A stretch of DNA of 64,000 nt from Canna indica (lineage: Eukaryota; Streptophyta; Magnoliopsida; Zingiberales; Cannaceae), in contig CP136890.1 in assembly GCA_034359265.1 (NCBI GenBank), positions 34,328,501 to 34,392,500 on the forward strand, written 5' to 3'. Of the stretch, positions 23,148 to 34,552 are shown in pieces (the first letter of the stretch is position 1; each line of letters opens with the position of its first letter). Below the pieces are notes generated by a model. It was not told where the DNA came from, did not search any database, and saw only the letters and a program-made list of their open reading frames with translations. The position numbers and the translations under genes were made by a program.

Positions 23148-26100
23148 ATGTCGGCTGATCGAAGTTGGATGTACCGACGTCTTGATCGTGGAGCTTTAAC
23201 GTATGAGTTTCGATTAGGCGTAACGTACTTCCTAAATTTCGCCTATTCGAATCGAAATTTCGTTAGCATTGGTGATCAAATCTGATGTCTGTGCCGCATT
23301 TGTTCGAATGGACGATTTTTGGATCGGGAGACTGTCACTCTGCATCTATATACCAAAGGATTTGCACCAAGATATTTTCTATGGACTTGTCACGGGGAGT
23401 CACGCGAAGTCGAGACGTCGAGCAATCCTGTCGTTCAGACATATGGTGAATCTTCTTCTGTTGGTGATTTTTCATCCAGTCAATCTAATCCCTATAGAAC
23501 TATGATACTTGATAGTCTTGGGGGTCAATTCCACCTGAATGATAATGTTGATCGGCCAGTTCTTCAGACATCAGTCCCACCAGATACTACAGCGATTGAT
23601 ATCACAGAAGTACAAATTGCGGTAGAGATTGAATTACCGAATAAAGAAGCTGCAGAATTTTACGAGATGTTGAAAGCTGCCGATGAACCTTTGTATGAGA
23701 ATTGTCCTAAATACACTAGGTTTTCAGCAATGACACAGCTTTTAAACATCAAGGCCGATTGTAATTCAGCGGAGTTGCGTATGATCGGATTGCAGGATTG
23801 ATTAATGGAATGCTGCCTACTGATAACAAGTTTGAGCCTACTTTTTATAAAACTAAAAAGCTGATGAGAAAATTGGGGCTTGGGTACGAAAAAATACACG
23901 CATGCCAAAATAACTGCATTTTATATTATAAAGAAAATGTGCAGTTGGATAAATGCCCTGTATGTCAACATCCTCGTTACAAGGAGAAGAAATCGGTCCG
24001 ACAAAAAAATATCCCGTTTAAGGTGCTTCAGTATTTTCCACTAACACCGAGGCTTCAAAGATTTTTCATGTCGTAAAAGACAGCCCCCTACATGAGTTGG
24101 CATGCAAGAAGTCGTGATGATACAGTAATGACTCATCCATCTGACAGTGAAGCATGGAAACATTTGGATACATGTTATCCTTCATTTGCTAGGGATACTA
24201 GAAATATCATATTGGGATTGTGCACAGATGGTTTTAATCCGTTTGGACATTCTGCAACTCCTTATTCAGTTTGGCCAGTGCTGCTGACAGTTTATAATTT
24301 GCCACCGTCAATGTGTATGAAAGATGAATTTATTTATCTTTCGATGATTATTCCGGGTCCTAAGGGTCCGCGAAAAGAAATTGACATATTTCTCAGACCC
24401 TTGATAGATGAATTGAAAACATTGTGGACTGAGGGAGCTGTCACTTATGATTGTCATCGGAAGCAAAACTTCAATTTAAAGGCCGCGGTCTTGTGGACAA
24501 TCAATAATTTTCCGGCGTACGGCATGTTGTCTGGTTGAAGCACTCATGGCCGACTCTCTTGTCCGTATTGTATGGAACACTCTAAATCAATCAGTCTTCA
24601 GAACGGACGAAAAATCTCATTCTTTGATTGTCATCGTCGATTCCTACCGGTTAATCATCAGTATCGAAGGAATCGTAATAAATTTACTAAGGGCAGAGTT
24701 GAAAGAGATGGGCCACCACCGATGTTGTTTGGTGAACAAATATTAGCACGTGTTTCAGCACTTCCAGATATAGTATTTGGTCGCAATGAAAGAGTGTCAG
24801 GTTTTGGCCAAACACATAACTGGGTGAAAAAAAGTATCTTTTGGGAATTGCCCTATTGGAGTTCATTATTGATTCGACATAATTTAGATGTCATGCACAT
24901 TGAAAAAAATGTGTTTGATAATATTTTCAACACTTTGATGGATATTTCCGGAAAAACTAAAGATAATGTCAAAGCCCGACATGATATGAAAATCTTTGTA
25001 AAAGACCTGAGTTGGAGTTACAAGAGGTAAACGGACGATATCTGAAACCGAAGGCCCTATATGTGTTAAATAAACAACAGATCAAAGATGTTTGTCAATG
25101 GGTAAAAGAACTCAGATTACCCGATGGATATGCTTCAAACTTATCTCGATGTGTGAACGTCGATGATTGCAAAATATCAAGGATGAAGAGCCATGATTGT
25201 CATGTATTCATGCAGAGATTACTTTCGATCGCATTTCGAGATCTTCTACCTGATAATATTTGGGATCCGTTGACTGAATTAAGTATGTTTTTTAGAAACA
25301 TCTGTGCAATGTCCTTCGAGTCGAAGATATGTCAACACTTTAAAATAATATTGTTGAAATCATGAATCGTATACACTTGCCATACGAGGCACGAGTTAGT
25401 GGAGGCACGAGTCGAGCAGTTTTTCCCTCCTGCATTTTTTGACTCGATGGAGCATCTACCGATACACTTGCCATACGAGGCACGAGTTAGTGGCCCCGTT
25501 CAATATCGGTGGATGTACTTATTTGAAAGATACATGAATCGTCTGAAGAAAAAAGTAAAGAACAACGCAGCTGTTGAAGGATCAATATCTGAATCGTATA
25601 TCATCCAAGAAATTTTAACATTCTGCTCATTTTACTTTGAATCGACAGTACAGACAAGATTTGATCGTCTTCCACGTAACGACGACGGGGGTGTTCGACA
25701 TTCAGCTGGACGTTTAAATATATTTTGTCACTCTGGTCGTGCTTTTGGTTCTCGTCCATCTCGACACTTAAGCGAGGAAGAGTATCATTTGGCACACTTG
25801 TATGTATTACTCAATTGTCCAGAGATTGAACAATTCATTGAAATATTTGACATTGAGATGGTGCAAAAATACTCTATTCACAACGATGAAGAATTGGAGA
25901 GATTACGGAATCGTGATTTCCCTACTTGGATTCAGACTTACAGCAAAGATCACAGAGCTGAAATAGATGAAAGAATATTTGAGTTTGTTAGTGGACCGTC
26001 GCGACTTGTGTCGTGCTATAGCGGATATTTTGTTAATGGGTATAAATTTCACACGGTTGAATATGCATTTACAAAGAAGACGATGAATGCTGGGGTCTGT

Positions 26101-26661
26101 GTGAAAGGGACAACCTATGTTGAATGTGATATGGATTTTTATGGACTGGTGGAAGAAGTGATAGAGTTGCACTACTTCGGCTTGAAATCAGTTATTCTAT
26201 TTAGATGTCATTGGTTCGATACAACAGAAAGGGGCATGAAAGTTCATCCAAAATACAAACTTGTTGAGGTTAATTACAAATCTAAATTGGCAGCAAATGA
26301 GCCTTTTATATTGGCATCACAAGCCGAACAAGTATATTACGCGAAGTATCCGGCTTGAAATAAAGATAGAGTAGATTGGCGTGTAGTCTGTAAGACAAAA
26401 GGTAGAGGAAAAATTGATCCGATAGTAGGAGAAAATGAGTTGATACCTGATATGACACATGGTTTCTATCAAGAAGATGATCCTCCTGCTGTAGATCATA
26501 TTATTCCAATACTCGAGGATGCAGACACAACGTCAATTCAATTAGAAGTTGAATATGCTGATGATGACGATCATGAAATTGAGGAAGCTGGAGATGAAGA
26601 AGATGAAGAAGATGAAGAAGAGGAAGAATTCGAAGACTATTATTCAGATGATGAGGAATAA
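23148..26661 (+). pseudogene. TNPD-type CACTA transposase, multiply broken
   Basis: Domains in order: transposase-associated N-terminus from ATG 23148 (SADRSWMYRRLDRGALTYEF, then CLCRICSNGRF); the Tnp2/Transposase_21 core, about 23800-25000 (CPVCQHPRYKEKK; LGLCTDGFNPFG; HNLDVMHIEKNVFDN); DUF4218, about 25400-25760 (SMEHLPIHLPYEARVSGPVQ; CSFYFES); DUF4216, about 26020-26240; and an acidic tail ending at 26661. Lesions seen: TGA near 23271, frameshift near 23780, TAA near 24075, TGA near 24537, one-base deletion near 24995, rearrangement at 25340-25402 and TGA at 26356. An intact relative would cut at the CACTA ends. The family is certain; activity is not expected. Confidence 0.9.
25371..25493 (+). 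repeat. 32-bp duplicated patch inside TNPD
   Basis: Bases 25371-25402 and 25462-25493 are identical (ATACACTTGCCATACGAGGC and 12 more). The second copy encodes the conserved HLPYEARVSG; the first replaces the expected codons before FPPAFFDSMEH. This looks like templated filler left by a repair event. Confidence 0.85.
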
Positions 26662-26736
26662 TTGTAAAGTATATATTTTATTAAATATATCTCTACTATT
26701 TATACAATAATCTGATTATATGTCTATTCGACAGAT

Positions 26737-28266
26737 ATGTCTGGTCGTGGTTATCGTCGCAGGAGAGCTTCGGAGTCTCCGATCGGTGAGACTCCTACAC
26801 TTACTCATGTTGCTGATCCTCCTGTTGCTGATCCTCATGCCGATGATACTGCCGAGGCTAGTACATCCAGACGCAGTTGGCCATGCGGGCCGAACAGGTG
26901 GCAGCCTCCACCAGCCACAGAGTCACGTAGATTGATTAGCGTGATTGGGGAGCGGTAATATATCATGAATTATGAATCATTACAAATTCATTATATCATA
27001 ATATAATATTAAAATTTATTTTTGTTGTGCAGGTTCGAGCAAGAAGAAGTGCCGAGGAGCATTTCTTCTACTATTCGACGATACATGCACGGGGCATGGC
27101 CTACGTGGTCTCACGTGCCTAGCGAGCACGTCGACATGTTATGGCGCGAGTTTGAGGCACGTATTATTATTTTTTCTACATGCATGATGATTAATATTGG
27201 TACTGATATTATTATTTTGCAGGCTCGCTATACATGGGCCGAGGACCAAAGGCCCTTCATTTACGCTGCCTGGGAGGCTATTTCCCGGGCAAGGTACAAC
27301 GGGCAGCTGGGGCAGGCTCGGTCCCAGGCGATGGCCCGAGCTGGGACCACTAACATCGCGGAGACTCGGGGATACGACCCCGATTGCATTACTCCGGATA
27401 TATGGGACCAGCTCGTGGGAATATGGTCGACGGATCGATGGCAGGAGGTTTCTCGGAATGCGGCTAGAAATAGCATGGAGCAGCGCGTCACACCGGCGGC
27501 TCTGTTGCATTTGCAGTGCACGCGAACCGTATGGTAAGTATATCTTTTAATTATATATTTTATTTGTTACTATGTGTACTAATTAATGTATTTGTTTTGT
27601 AAATGTAGACGACGGTGTCGGATGACGGGACTGTCCAGCGACCCTCCCCGATGGCGGTGTTTGAGCTGACTCACCATCGAGCACATGGGACGGGGGAGTA
27701 CATCGACAACCGCGCTGCATACATTATGGTAACTATATATTTGTTTAAATTATTCATTATATATTTATAATTTAAGTTTTATGATAAATATTAAACAAAA
27801 AATCAAACTCGAGTAGGAGACCTACAGCCAGACGGTGGTGCAGCGCGGGGGTACCCCCGAGGACTTTGACGCAGCAACGTGGGTCGAGGCCGCAGGTGGC
27901 TGGGACCATGGCCGCGTATATGGCTTCGCAGATAGTGGTCATGCGCGAGCCGTACTAGGGCCACTTGGGGCACCGACCCCTCCGGTCGCTGGTGAGCGGC
28001 CGTCCACCTCTAGATCCAGTTATGATCATAGTAGCAGAATAAGGACTCTAGAGGACACGGTCGCGCGTCAGACTGAGATAATGGAGCGCTAGAGTCAGAT
28101 GATGGCGGATATACAAGCTATGCTACGCAACATGTCAGGTCATCCCGAAGCAGACATTTCTTCGGCATCATCTAATCCATCATCCTCGAGTCAGTCCACG
28201 CCGGTGTACACTCAAGCACTCCAAACCCCGCCATATGATCCAGACCATCCTCCATCGTCATCGTGA
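26737..28266 (+). pseudogene. Transposase_24-type CACTA gene, five exons, one stop
   Basis: Exons by reading frame and splice signals: 26737-26954, 27033-27156, 27223-27533, 27609-27728 and 27817-28266. Features include a basic serine-rich start (SGRGYRRRRASESPIGETP), then HGAWPTWSHVPSEHVDMLWR, WITPDIWDQL-type and PSPMAVFE motifs, and a coiled-coil-like tail (RIRTLEDTVARQTEIMER) ending DPDHPPSSS. This is the second CACTA gene, with a likely role in binding the subterminal repeats. An in-frame TAG at 28090-28092 replaces the CAG present in element A. The exon 2 end appears to use a GC donor. Confidence 0.85.
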
Positions 28267-28940
28267 GATTTTTTTATATTGACTTTGTTACTGAGATATT
28301 GGACTTGTTTAATTTATTTTGTTTGGATATTGATACTTCAATTTTGCATTTGAATAGTTTTTATACTATTGTGGATAATTATCAATATAAATATAATTAT
28401 TTTGATGTATATCTTGGTGTATTTGTGATGTGGTGAATGAATGTGTGTATGAGTGTATGGCTGTGTGAGTTATGTATCAGATAATGTATCAATGAATCAA
28501 TGGAAATTTTAAATTTTAAATTTTTTCGTTACCAAGTTCACATCATCAGCAACGGCTTTCCCACGGCCGTCCGTGGGAAAGCCGTTGCTAAAAGTGTATC
28601 GAAAGTCGTTGCTGATGACCTACAGCAACGGCTTAGCGACGGGATTTTACTAACGGCATTGCTACGGACTCAGCGGCCGTTGCTATTAATGTTATCCGCA
28701 ACGGCTCCGGGTCCGTGGCAAAACTGTTGCTGATAATATTTTTAGCAACGGCCGCTCGGGCCGTTGCTGATCCGTTGCTAAGTTATCAGCAACGCGATTT
28801 TCTGCCACGGCTCCATTGCAATGGCTCCGGGTTGCTGATGCTCTTCAGCAACGGCTCAGCAACGGCATCAGCCGTTGCTGATGCCCATTTTTCTAGTAGT
28901 GATTATTACATCAAATGAAGCTCACTTGGTATCTCAACAC

Positions 28941-29100
28941 TCCCCCCTCAAGTTGGTCCTGGAGAACATATTCTCTAGACCTAACTTGATAAGGAAGCTC
29001 TTATGTTCTTTGGCAGGTAATGCTTTGGTTAATATGTCAGCTACCTAGCATTTGCTGGAGATATAAGCAGGAACAATTAGACCTTGTTGAAATTTCTCCC
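28941..29100. other. Polypurine tract and 3' untranslated part of Copia E
   Basis: Next to the left LTR, 28941-28953 reads CTTGAGGGGGGAG on the minus strand. The following sequence is the decayed end of the RNase H region with many stops. Confidence 0.7.
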
Positions 29101-30600
29101 TTACATAGTAACAATCAACCTCTAAGTGTTTGATACGTTCATAAAATACCAGGTTAGTTGTGATGTGCAAAGCACTTTAATTATCACAATATAATGTAAC
29201 AGGTAGCTTAAACTTAATCCCAATTTCATTCAACATGTTTGTGATCCAAACAAGCTCTGTTGAGGCATTGGAAAGTGCTCTAAGCTCACTTTCAGCACTT
29301 GATTTGCTGCCAGTGAGTTATTTTTTCCACTTCCAATTTATTAATGCAGATCCCAATTTTACACAATATCTTGTTATAGATCTTCTAGTGGGATTGCAGA
29401 TGCCCCAATCAGCAACACAATACCTAGTTACGCATGTAATGGGTACTGATGCATAGAATAGTCTAGGACCAGGTCCTCCTTTTAGATATTTCAGTATCCT
29501 TACTACAACTTTCATATGTGACTAATTTGGTTGTTTAGTATGGTGACTTAGTGTATGTACACTATAGCTTATGTTTGGCCCGGTAACGATGATGCATGTA
29601 AAGAAGCTTGCCTATTAATTTTTGGAATCCACATCTATTTTCTGGTGATAGTTATGTTTCCACAATTTCAGTATTGTTCTTGCCTTTCACCTACATAGGA
29701 GTATCCTGGGCTTTGCAATTTATTAGTTTCATCTCATTCAAGAGATCCAAGATGTATTTTCTCTGACATATGTGAGTGCCAGATTTGTTTCTTTAAATTT
29801 CAAAACCAAAAAAATAAGATAGATTACCCAAGTCTTTAATTTTGAATTGACTCCAGAGATATTTCTTCATGTTCAGTTTACCTTCTTCATCATTCCCAGT
29901 CAGTATTATATCATCGACATATACCAACATTATGACTGTCTTGTTGTTATTTTTCCTAATGAACATGCAAGTATCGGTATAGCACTGTATATCCAAATGA
30001 GGTTATGCTACTTGACAACTTTGCAAACCATTGCCTCCCTGCTTGTTTGAGTCCGTAGATAGATTTTAGCAATCTGCATACCTTTTATCATCTTCATTGC
30101 CATAACCAGGAGACTTCACCATGTAGACTTCTTCATTCAATTCTCCATGTAAGTAGGCATTACTTAGATCTAGTTGTGTCATTGGCCATCCTTCAGTTAT
30201 GGCAATAGCTATCAAGGCTCTCACTGTAGTCATCTTTGAAACAAGAGCATATGTCTCCACATAGTCAATGTCTTCTACTTGTGTGAAGCCCTTAGCAACT
30301 AATCTGGATTTGTATTTTTCTCTCACCATTTGGTTTGAACTTTGTGCGAAATACCCATTTGCACCCTATAGCTCTCTTTCCTGGTGGCAGTTCACACAAT
30401 TCCCAGGTATTGTTTTCCTCTACAACAGTAATTTCATCCCGCATTGACTTTTTCCAAACAGGACTTTGAATTGCATTTTTATAGTTTTCTGGGTCATAAT
30501 TGGCATCAATGAAGGTTAAAAAACTTTTATATGCATCAGGTAACATTTGTGAATCGATGTACTTAGACATTGGATATAATACTGATTTCCTTGCAACCTA
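29101..30600 (-). pseudogene. pol: Copia E reverse transcriptase and RNase H, broken
   Basis: From the right on the minus strand: PVWKKSMRDEITVVEENNTW and PPGKRAIGCKWVF (30480-30350); a frameshift; KSRLVAKGFTQVEDIDYVET and LDLSNAYLHGELNEEVYM (30320-30120); then IMLVYVDDIILTGND with the catalytic YVDD (near 29910) and FKIKDLGNLSYFFGFEI (29840-29793). RNase H follows with stops (RRSITRYCVKLGSALINW, 29410-29320). The RT folds are recognisable, but at least two frameshifts and several stops rule out function. Confidence 0.85.
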
Positions 30601-30719
30601 TTGGTTTTCTAGATACCCTTTTACTCTTTCTAGTAAAACCATTCTGCCTTGTTTCTGAGGATTGTATCATCAACTGATTTAACTCATTTTCCTCATTTTT
30701 TCCCTCCATTTTGGAGAAT

Positions 30720-30940
30720 CACTATTAGGAAAATGGACTTTTGCGACGGAAGAAGCGGTCACAAAACCATCGCAGAAGGCCTTCTACGATGGCTAAACGC
30801 TGTCAGAAACGTCCGTCGCTGAACAGCGCGTTGCAGAACCTCTGCGCTGCGACGGCAATTGCTCGACATCATTCTGCGACGGCATTGCAACGGTGTTGGA
30901 CACAAACGGTCGTAGAATCTACAATGGCTACAGCAAATTG
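30720..30940 (+). mobile_element. CACTA fragment at a deletion junction in Copia E
   Basis: CACTATTAGGAAAATGG at 30720 is followed by TTTTGCGACGG and inverted GCGACGG/CCATCGCAG motifs to about 30940, the same subterminal style as element G at 748. No second end or target duplication is visible. It lies exactly where protease and integrase are missing between gag and RT. Confidence 0.55.
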
Positions 30941-30974
30941 ATCAAGCTTTGTAGTTGTCCCTCGTAGAATTCAG

Positions 30975-31853
30975 CTAACATGTCATCTGGTTTTGAACTA
31001 CTTGATAAAGCAATATGTGTCTGACTACATTATTTTGTGTTCTCAATTGACATTGCCTTGGGATTAAATGTTTTACTATATTGTTGTTCTGATTTTGGTT
31101 ACCCCTTGTGCCATTTATGCCCGGGAGGAAATTCATGTAACCAGTAACAATTGTCTTTGGTGTGGCCAGGCTTTGAACATTGCTGCTGAACTTTTTCTGA
31201 AAAGGTAATCCTTTTCCCTTTCCAAATTTATTCTGATTTTGGTAGGTACTATTAAGAGCTACACTCTCAACTACCTGATTTCTATTCATCCCGACAGCTC
31301 TTTGGGATTCTTCTTGTTCGAGAATTGAGTATACCTGAGCTATATCAGGTAGGGGTTTCATTAGAAGGATCTGACCTCTAATCCCCATATAACTTTCATT
31401 TATCCCCATGAGAAACTGTCGCATTTTTCCCTTTTCCATGCAATCACATCCCGAACCACTTCCTATAGCTTCTAGTTGATCCCACAAGCATTTGAATTTC
31501 ATATAATATGTTGACATTGACATATTACCTTGCTTTATGGTTGTGATTTACAACTAAAGTTCAAAGATCCTTGGTTCATTTGTCTTGCCAAATCACTTCT
31601 CTAGGTCGGACCACATGTTAGCCGTCGTCTTTGCATGGATGATGCTTGGGCTCAAGGTTGATGAAATCGACTGGAGAATCCAGGATTTCACCTTGTCATC
31701 GCATCTTCTCCAAGCCCCATATCTCGGAGCTGATTCCTCAGGCGGTTCGATCAATCCATTGACGAACCCTACCTTGTTTTTGGCCGATAGGGCAATCTGC
31801 ATTGATGTTTTCCATGACAGGTAGTTTTTGTGTCCTGTCAATTGGATCGACAC
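30975..31853 (-). pseudogene. gag: Copia E gag
   Basis: Minus-strand frames 31853-31593 (IQLTGHKNYLSWKTSMQIAL; WILQSISSTLSPSIIHAKT; MWSDLEK) and 31523-30975 (YYMKFKCLWDQLEAIGSGSG; MRQFLMGINESYMGIRGQIL; ILEQEESQRA) give a UBN2/Retrotran_gag-like Copia gag broken between the two. The second half runs into a Gln/Asn-rich stretch (NQNKFGKGKG). No CCHC knuckle is seen before the CACTA fragment, so the C-terminus is lost. Confidence 0.8.
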
Positions 31854-32060
31854 AACGCCACACTTGGATTGTCGTTTCCCTAGAGGATATATGGATTATC
31901 TTCGATTCCGGTGAACTCCACTGATCCGCTCTCAAGTATGCTCCTCGATTCCCCTGTTTGAGATTGCGCTGCCTGTGATCTCCTGTTTCTCTTGTCTGCT
32001 CTCTGTCGATCTCTTCAAATTGAATCTTGTATCCTTTCTTCAGACCAATTTCTACCACAC

Positions 32061-32068
32061 TAATACCA
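32061..32068 (-). other. Primer-binding site of Copia E
   Basis: On the minus strand TGGTATTA directly follows the LTR end at 32069. The bases after it (GTGTGG) diverge from the initiator-tRNA-Met site, so the match is short. Confidence 0.6.
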
Positions 32069-32391
32069 TGATGGAGATTGGACATGATGATCAAACGGAA
32101 GATGGAATTGAAAGGAGGGAAGAAGCTGTTCTTCCCTAATTCATTATTGAATACAAAACAAAATGAGGTCAAAGTGGTAAAAGGAGGTTAACTCAATTAA
32201 CCTTTCGTTTGAACTAACACGCCACATTTATAGTTGTGTTTACATTATTAACTAACATTAGTAAAGTACTAAAATACCCTCTAAATGTTATTACACTGAG
32301 AAGTACAAAATGGTAAATCTACTTATCTATATTATTACATCATATGAAGCTGACTTGGTATCTTAACAAAATCATAGTTCAAGATAGAGAC

Positions 32392-32690
32392 TGAATTAAA
32401 CAACAAACTAAAAACAGTATCCTACTATCCTCAAAAACACATTACAACAACAAAGCTGATGAAGATAAATTTGGAACGTGATGATATATGTATCTGCATT
32501 GGAAGGTAATCTCATTACTCTGCTACTTAACAAATTTGATGTCTAATAAAAGTGTGACTGAGGATCCAACTTATAGGAAAAAAAACTCCTATAAAAGAGA
32601 AGACAAATCACATTAGAATGATACAATAAACCCTTCTTAAGTGGGGAAACAATAACACAACATGCAACAAATGAGTTGTGAGCACATATG
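32392..32690. other. Unassigned, possible intron next to the UPF1-like exon
   Basis: AT-rich sequence without recognisable coding content on either strand. It lies on the downstream side of the UPF1-like exon, directly after a possible GT donor, so it may be the remnant of that gene's intron. I could not find the next expected exon in it. Confidence 0.35.
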
Positions 32691-32815
32691 AACCTGGTAT
32701 GCATCTTCAAACTTCAGCGAAATAGGCCGTGGTTCATCATCAACCCAGGCCAGGTGTCTCAAGATCTTCTAATGAAGCATCTGGATTCGTCTTCTAAAGT
32801 TCTTCCAATTGGATC
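32691..32815 (-). pseudogene. UPF1-like RNA helicase exon fragment
   Basis: On the minus strand the translation gives QLEEL, stop, KTNPDASLEDLETPG, a frame change, then VDDEPRPISLKFEDAYQ, followed by GTTCATATG, a plausible splice donor. Plant UPF1, the nonsense-mediated-decay helicase, has a closely similar stretch (ELWKTNPDA.LEDLEKPGVDDEPQP) just before its conserved core. Here Trp has become TAG and two bases are gained near 32735. The donor at the end suggests a DNA-level copy rather than a retroposed cDNA. The name rests on recalled sequence, not on a search. Confidence 0.65.
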
Positions 32816-33696
32816 ATTAAAATATGTGGGGGGGGGGAGTGTAAAGACCTAGTGATAGTCTCACCATAATTCCTGCATGCTATTCTCACACTACAAGAAA
32901 ATAGGATATCATCAACAGATATATTATCAAGGGATTTAATTCGTTGGTATTACCAACGCAATTACCAACTAATATAAAATTGGTTGCTAATTAGCCTACA
33001 AGTTTTTAAATTCCTTATTTTTCAGCCGACCAACTAATTCTCACATCCGACACTGTTTATTTTATTAACTCTATGATTATTTTATTTTTATTTCATTTTA
33101 TTTTCCTCTCTCGCGCACGACCCTACCCTAATTCTCACAGTCGGTGCTCTCTGCAACCCTCTCTCTATCTGTGACTCTCACCGAGGGCACGGTTCTGGCG
33201 GAGCACTTCTCCTTCCAAATCTGTGGTTAGCTCTCTCCCCTCCATGGCCTCCTCAAATCGTATGCATAGCCCAGTTTCTTGATAAAAATTAATTGCTTCT
33301 AACGAATTTTGTGCGCTCTCGATTGCTTCCTTCTAATATTCCTATTAGTGGTACATGAGGATAGATTGGATCTGTCTCGACTGTGCTTGGAGATTATGTC
33401 ACCAACCTGTGTCATCGTCACCATTGCCTATTTAGAGTGGGCATGAAGAAAACTTACACATCTTCCCTAGCCTTTCGTTGGTTCTTCTCTTGTTTTTGAC
33501 TGTTTAAGAGCTAAATAAACTGCAGTCCTGTACTTTTTATGCCTCATCATCTTTGTGTCTCGTTCTTTGCTTAAATAGTCTTGTTTTTTAAGTTCTGACG
33601 GGGATTTGAAATGTATTGCTTCTCAAAATTGGAACTATCTTTATATATATTTATCTACGGTGGTTAGTTTACGGTATACTCAATGTTACTGCAGAC

Positions 33697-33800
33697 TGTA
33701 TTTGACAAGTGGAGGCAGCTATTTATTGAAGTAGAGAACGATGAGCACTATGCCTGTGCCAAGGAGAGAGAGTCCTTGGGGCTTACCTGAAGGTGACAGA
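33697..33800 (+). other. Possible captured exon, unidentified
   Basis: After CTGCAG, an AG acceptor context, an open stretch reads VFDKWRQLFIEVENDEHYAC and ends KERESLGLT, then TGA. I do not recognise it. A second possible scrap near 33960-34010 (KVVIADGRRYQLHIW) is equally unassigned. Both lie upstream of the recognised transporter exons inside element H. Confidence 0.3.
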
Positions 33801-34444
33801 CAGTCTCAGGCACACAGATGCAATGACCGCCTAGAAAATATTATCCATGTTATTCTTTACCTGAATTCTGAATTTTGAATTCTCATCCGGTCTAATATTG
33901 GTCCAATGTCAAAAATGCTACGTTCTTTCTGTTTTATGTTGCATCTACAATGTTTTTTAGTGTATCCAAAGTGGTAATAGCTGATGGCAGAAGATATCAG
34001 CTCCATATATGGTATAGTAAGTAACCATACAATTTGCCAGGTTTATTATTCTCTAGCTCTAACCTTTTGTGTCTTGCCACAGAGCTATTAGGCTTTTACC
34101 CATTATCATAATGTGTGAAATGATGTTGTTTACCAGTACTTTAGCGAATATTGTGTTGACAATCATCTGATAACCTTTATCCTACATTTATGTACAATAT
34201 AACCTGTTTGAGTAGGTTCAATCCCCTTGAAATCCATTAGTTGAACTTTCTCTGTAGATAAGATGGAACTATGGGTTTAGCCAAAATATTTCCAAAGGCA
34301 AAATTTATAGATGATTATGTTTAGTGCCATCCAGAAGGTAGCTATTGGCATTTGTTTCATAGATATAATACTTGGAATTTATGAATCTTATAGCATTTTG
34401 TATTGGACCTTATGATACTAGATCCATGAACATGTTGTTTGCAG

Positions 34445-34546
34445 TAATGGGAAGTGGTATCTTGTGGGAGACGGTTTTGGTCTTCTTTCGGCAATGACAC
34501 ATGGTCTATTTAATGGTTGTGGCATCTCAGCATTCTTATATTTATG
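34445..34546 (+). pseudogene. Captured SLC35F5/EamA-like transporter exon 1
   Basis: Following TTTGCAG, the frame reads WYLVGDGFGLLSAMTHGLFN before decaying to a stop. The block GD.FGLLSAM.YGLF is a transmembrane-segment motif of plant SLC35F5-like/EamA drug-metabolite transporters. The exon has no recognisable donor at its end and is followed at once by the LTR insertion at 34553. Confidence 0.65.
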
Positions 34547-34552
34547 ATAGCT

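Larger units (their letters stand above)
21888..28901 (+). mobile_element. CACTA element B, 7.0 kb, near full length, TSD ATT
   Basis: The ends CACTACTAGAAATTGAG and ...CATTTTTCTAGTAGTG are flanked by ATT (21885-21887 and 28902-28904). Subterminal arrays of CAGCAACGGC/GCCGTTGCTG occupy about 21910-22140 and 28545-28885. It has a TATA-like site, a leader, a hairpin, a TNPD-type gene and a Transposase_24-type gene in the usual order. It is the reference copy for A, C and D. Both genes carry stops, so it is probably not active itself. Confidence 0.95.
21610..32368 (-). mobile_element. Copia element E with nested CACTA B
   Basis: LTRs at 21610-28940 (split by CACTA B) and 32069-32368 share GATGRAGATTGGACA at one end and CTTGGTATCTYAACA at the other. 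On the minus strand the primer-binding site TGGTATTA abuts the right LTR (32061-32068), and a polypurine tract CTTGAGGGGGGAG precedes the left one (28941-28953). The interior keeps gag and a decayed RT/RNase H; protease and integrase are missing. The flanking duplication is 23 bp rather than the usual 5. Confidence 0.9.

Noticed and set aside
31738..32172. 144-residue minus-strand open frame beside Copia E gag
   Set aside because: It overlaps the LTR and primer-binding region in a different frame from gag and has no gag-like motif.
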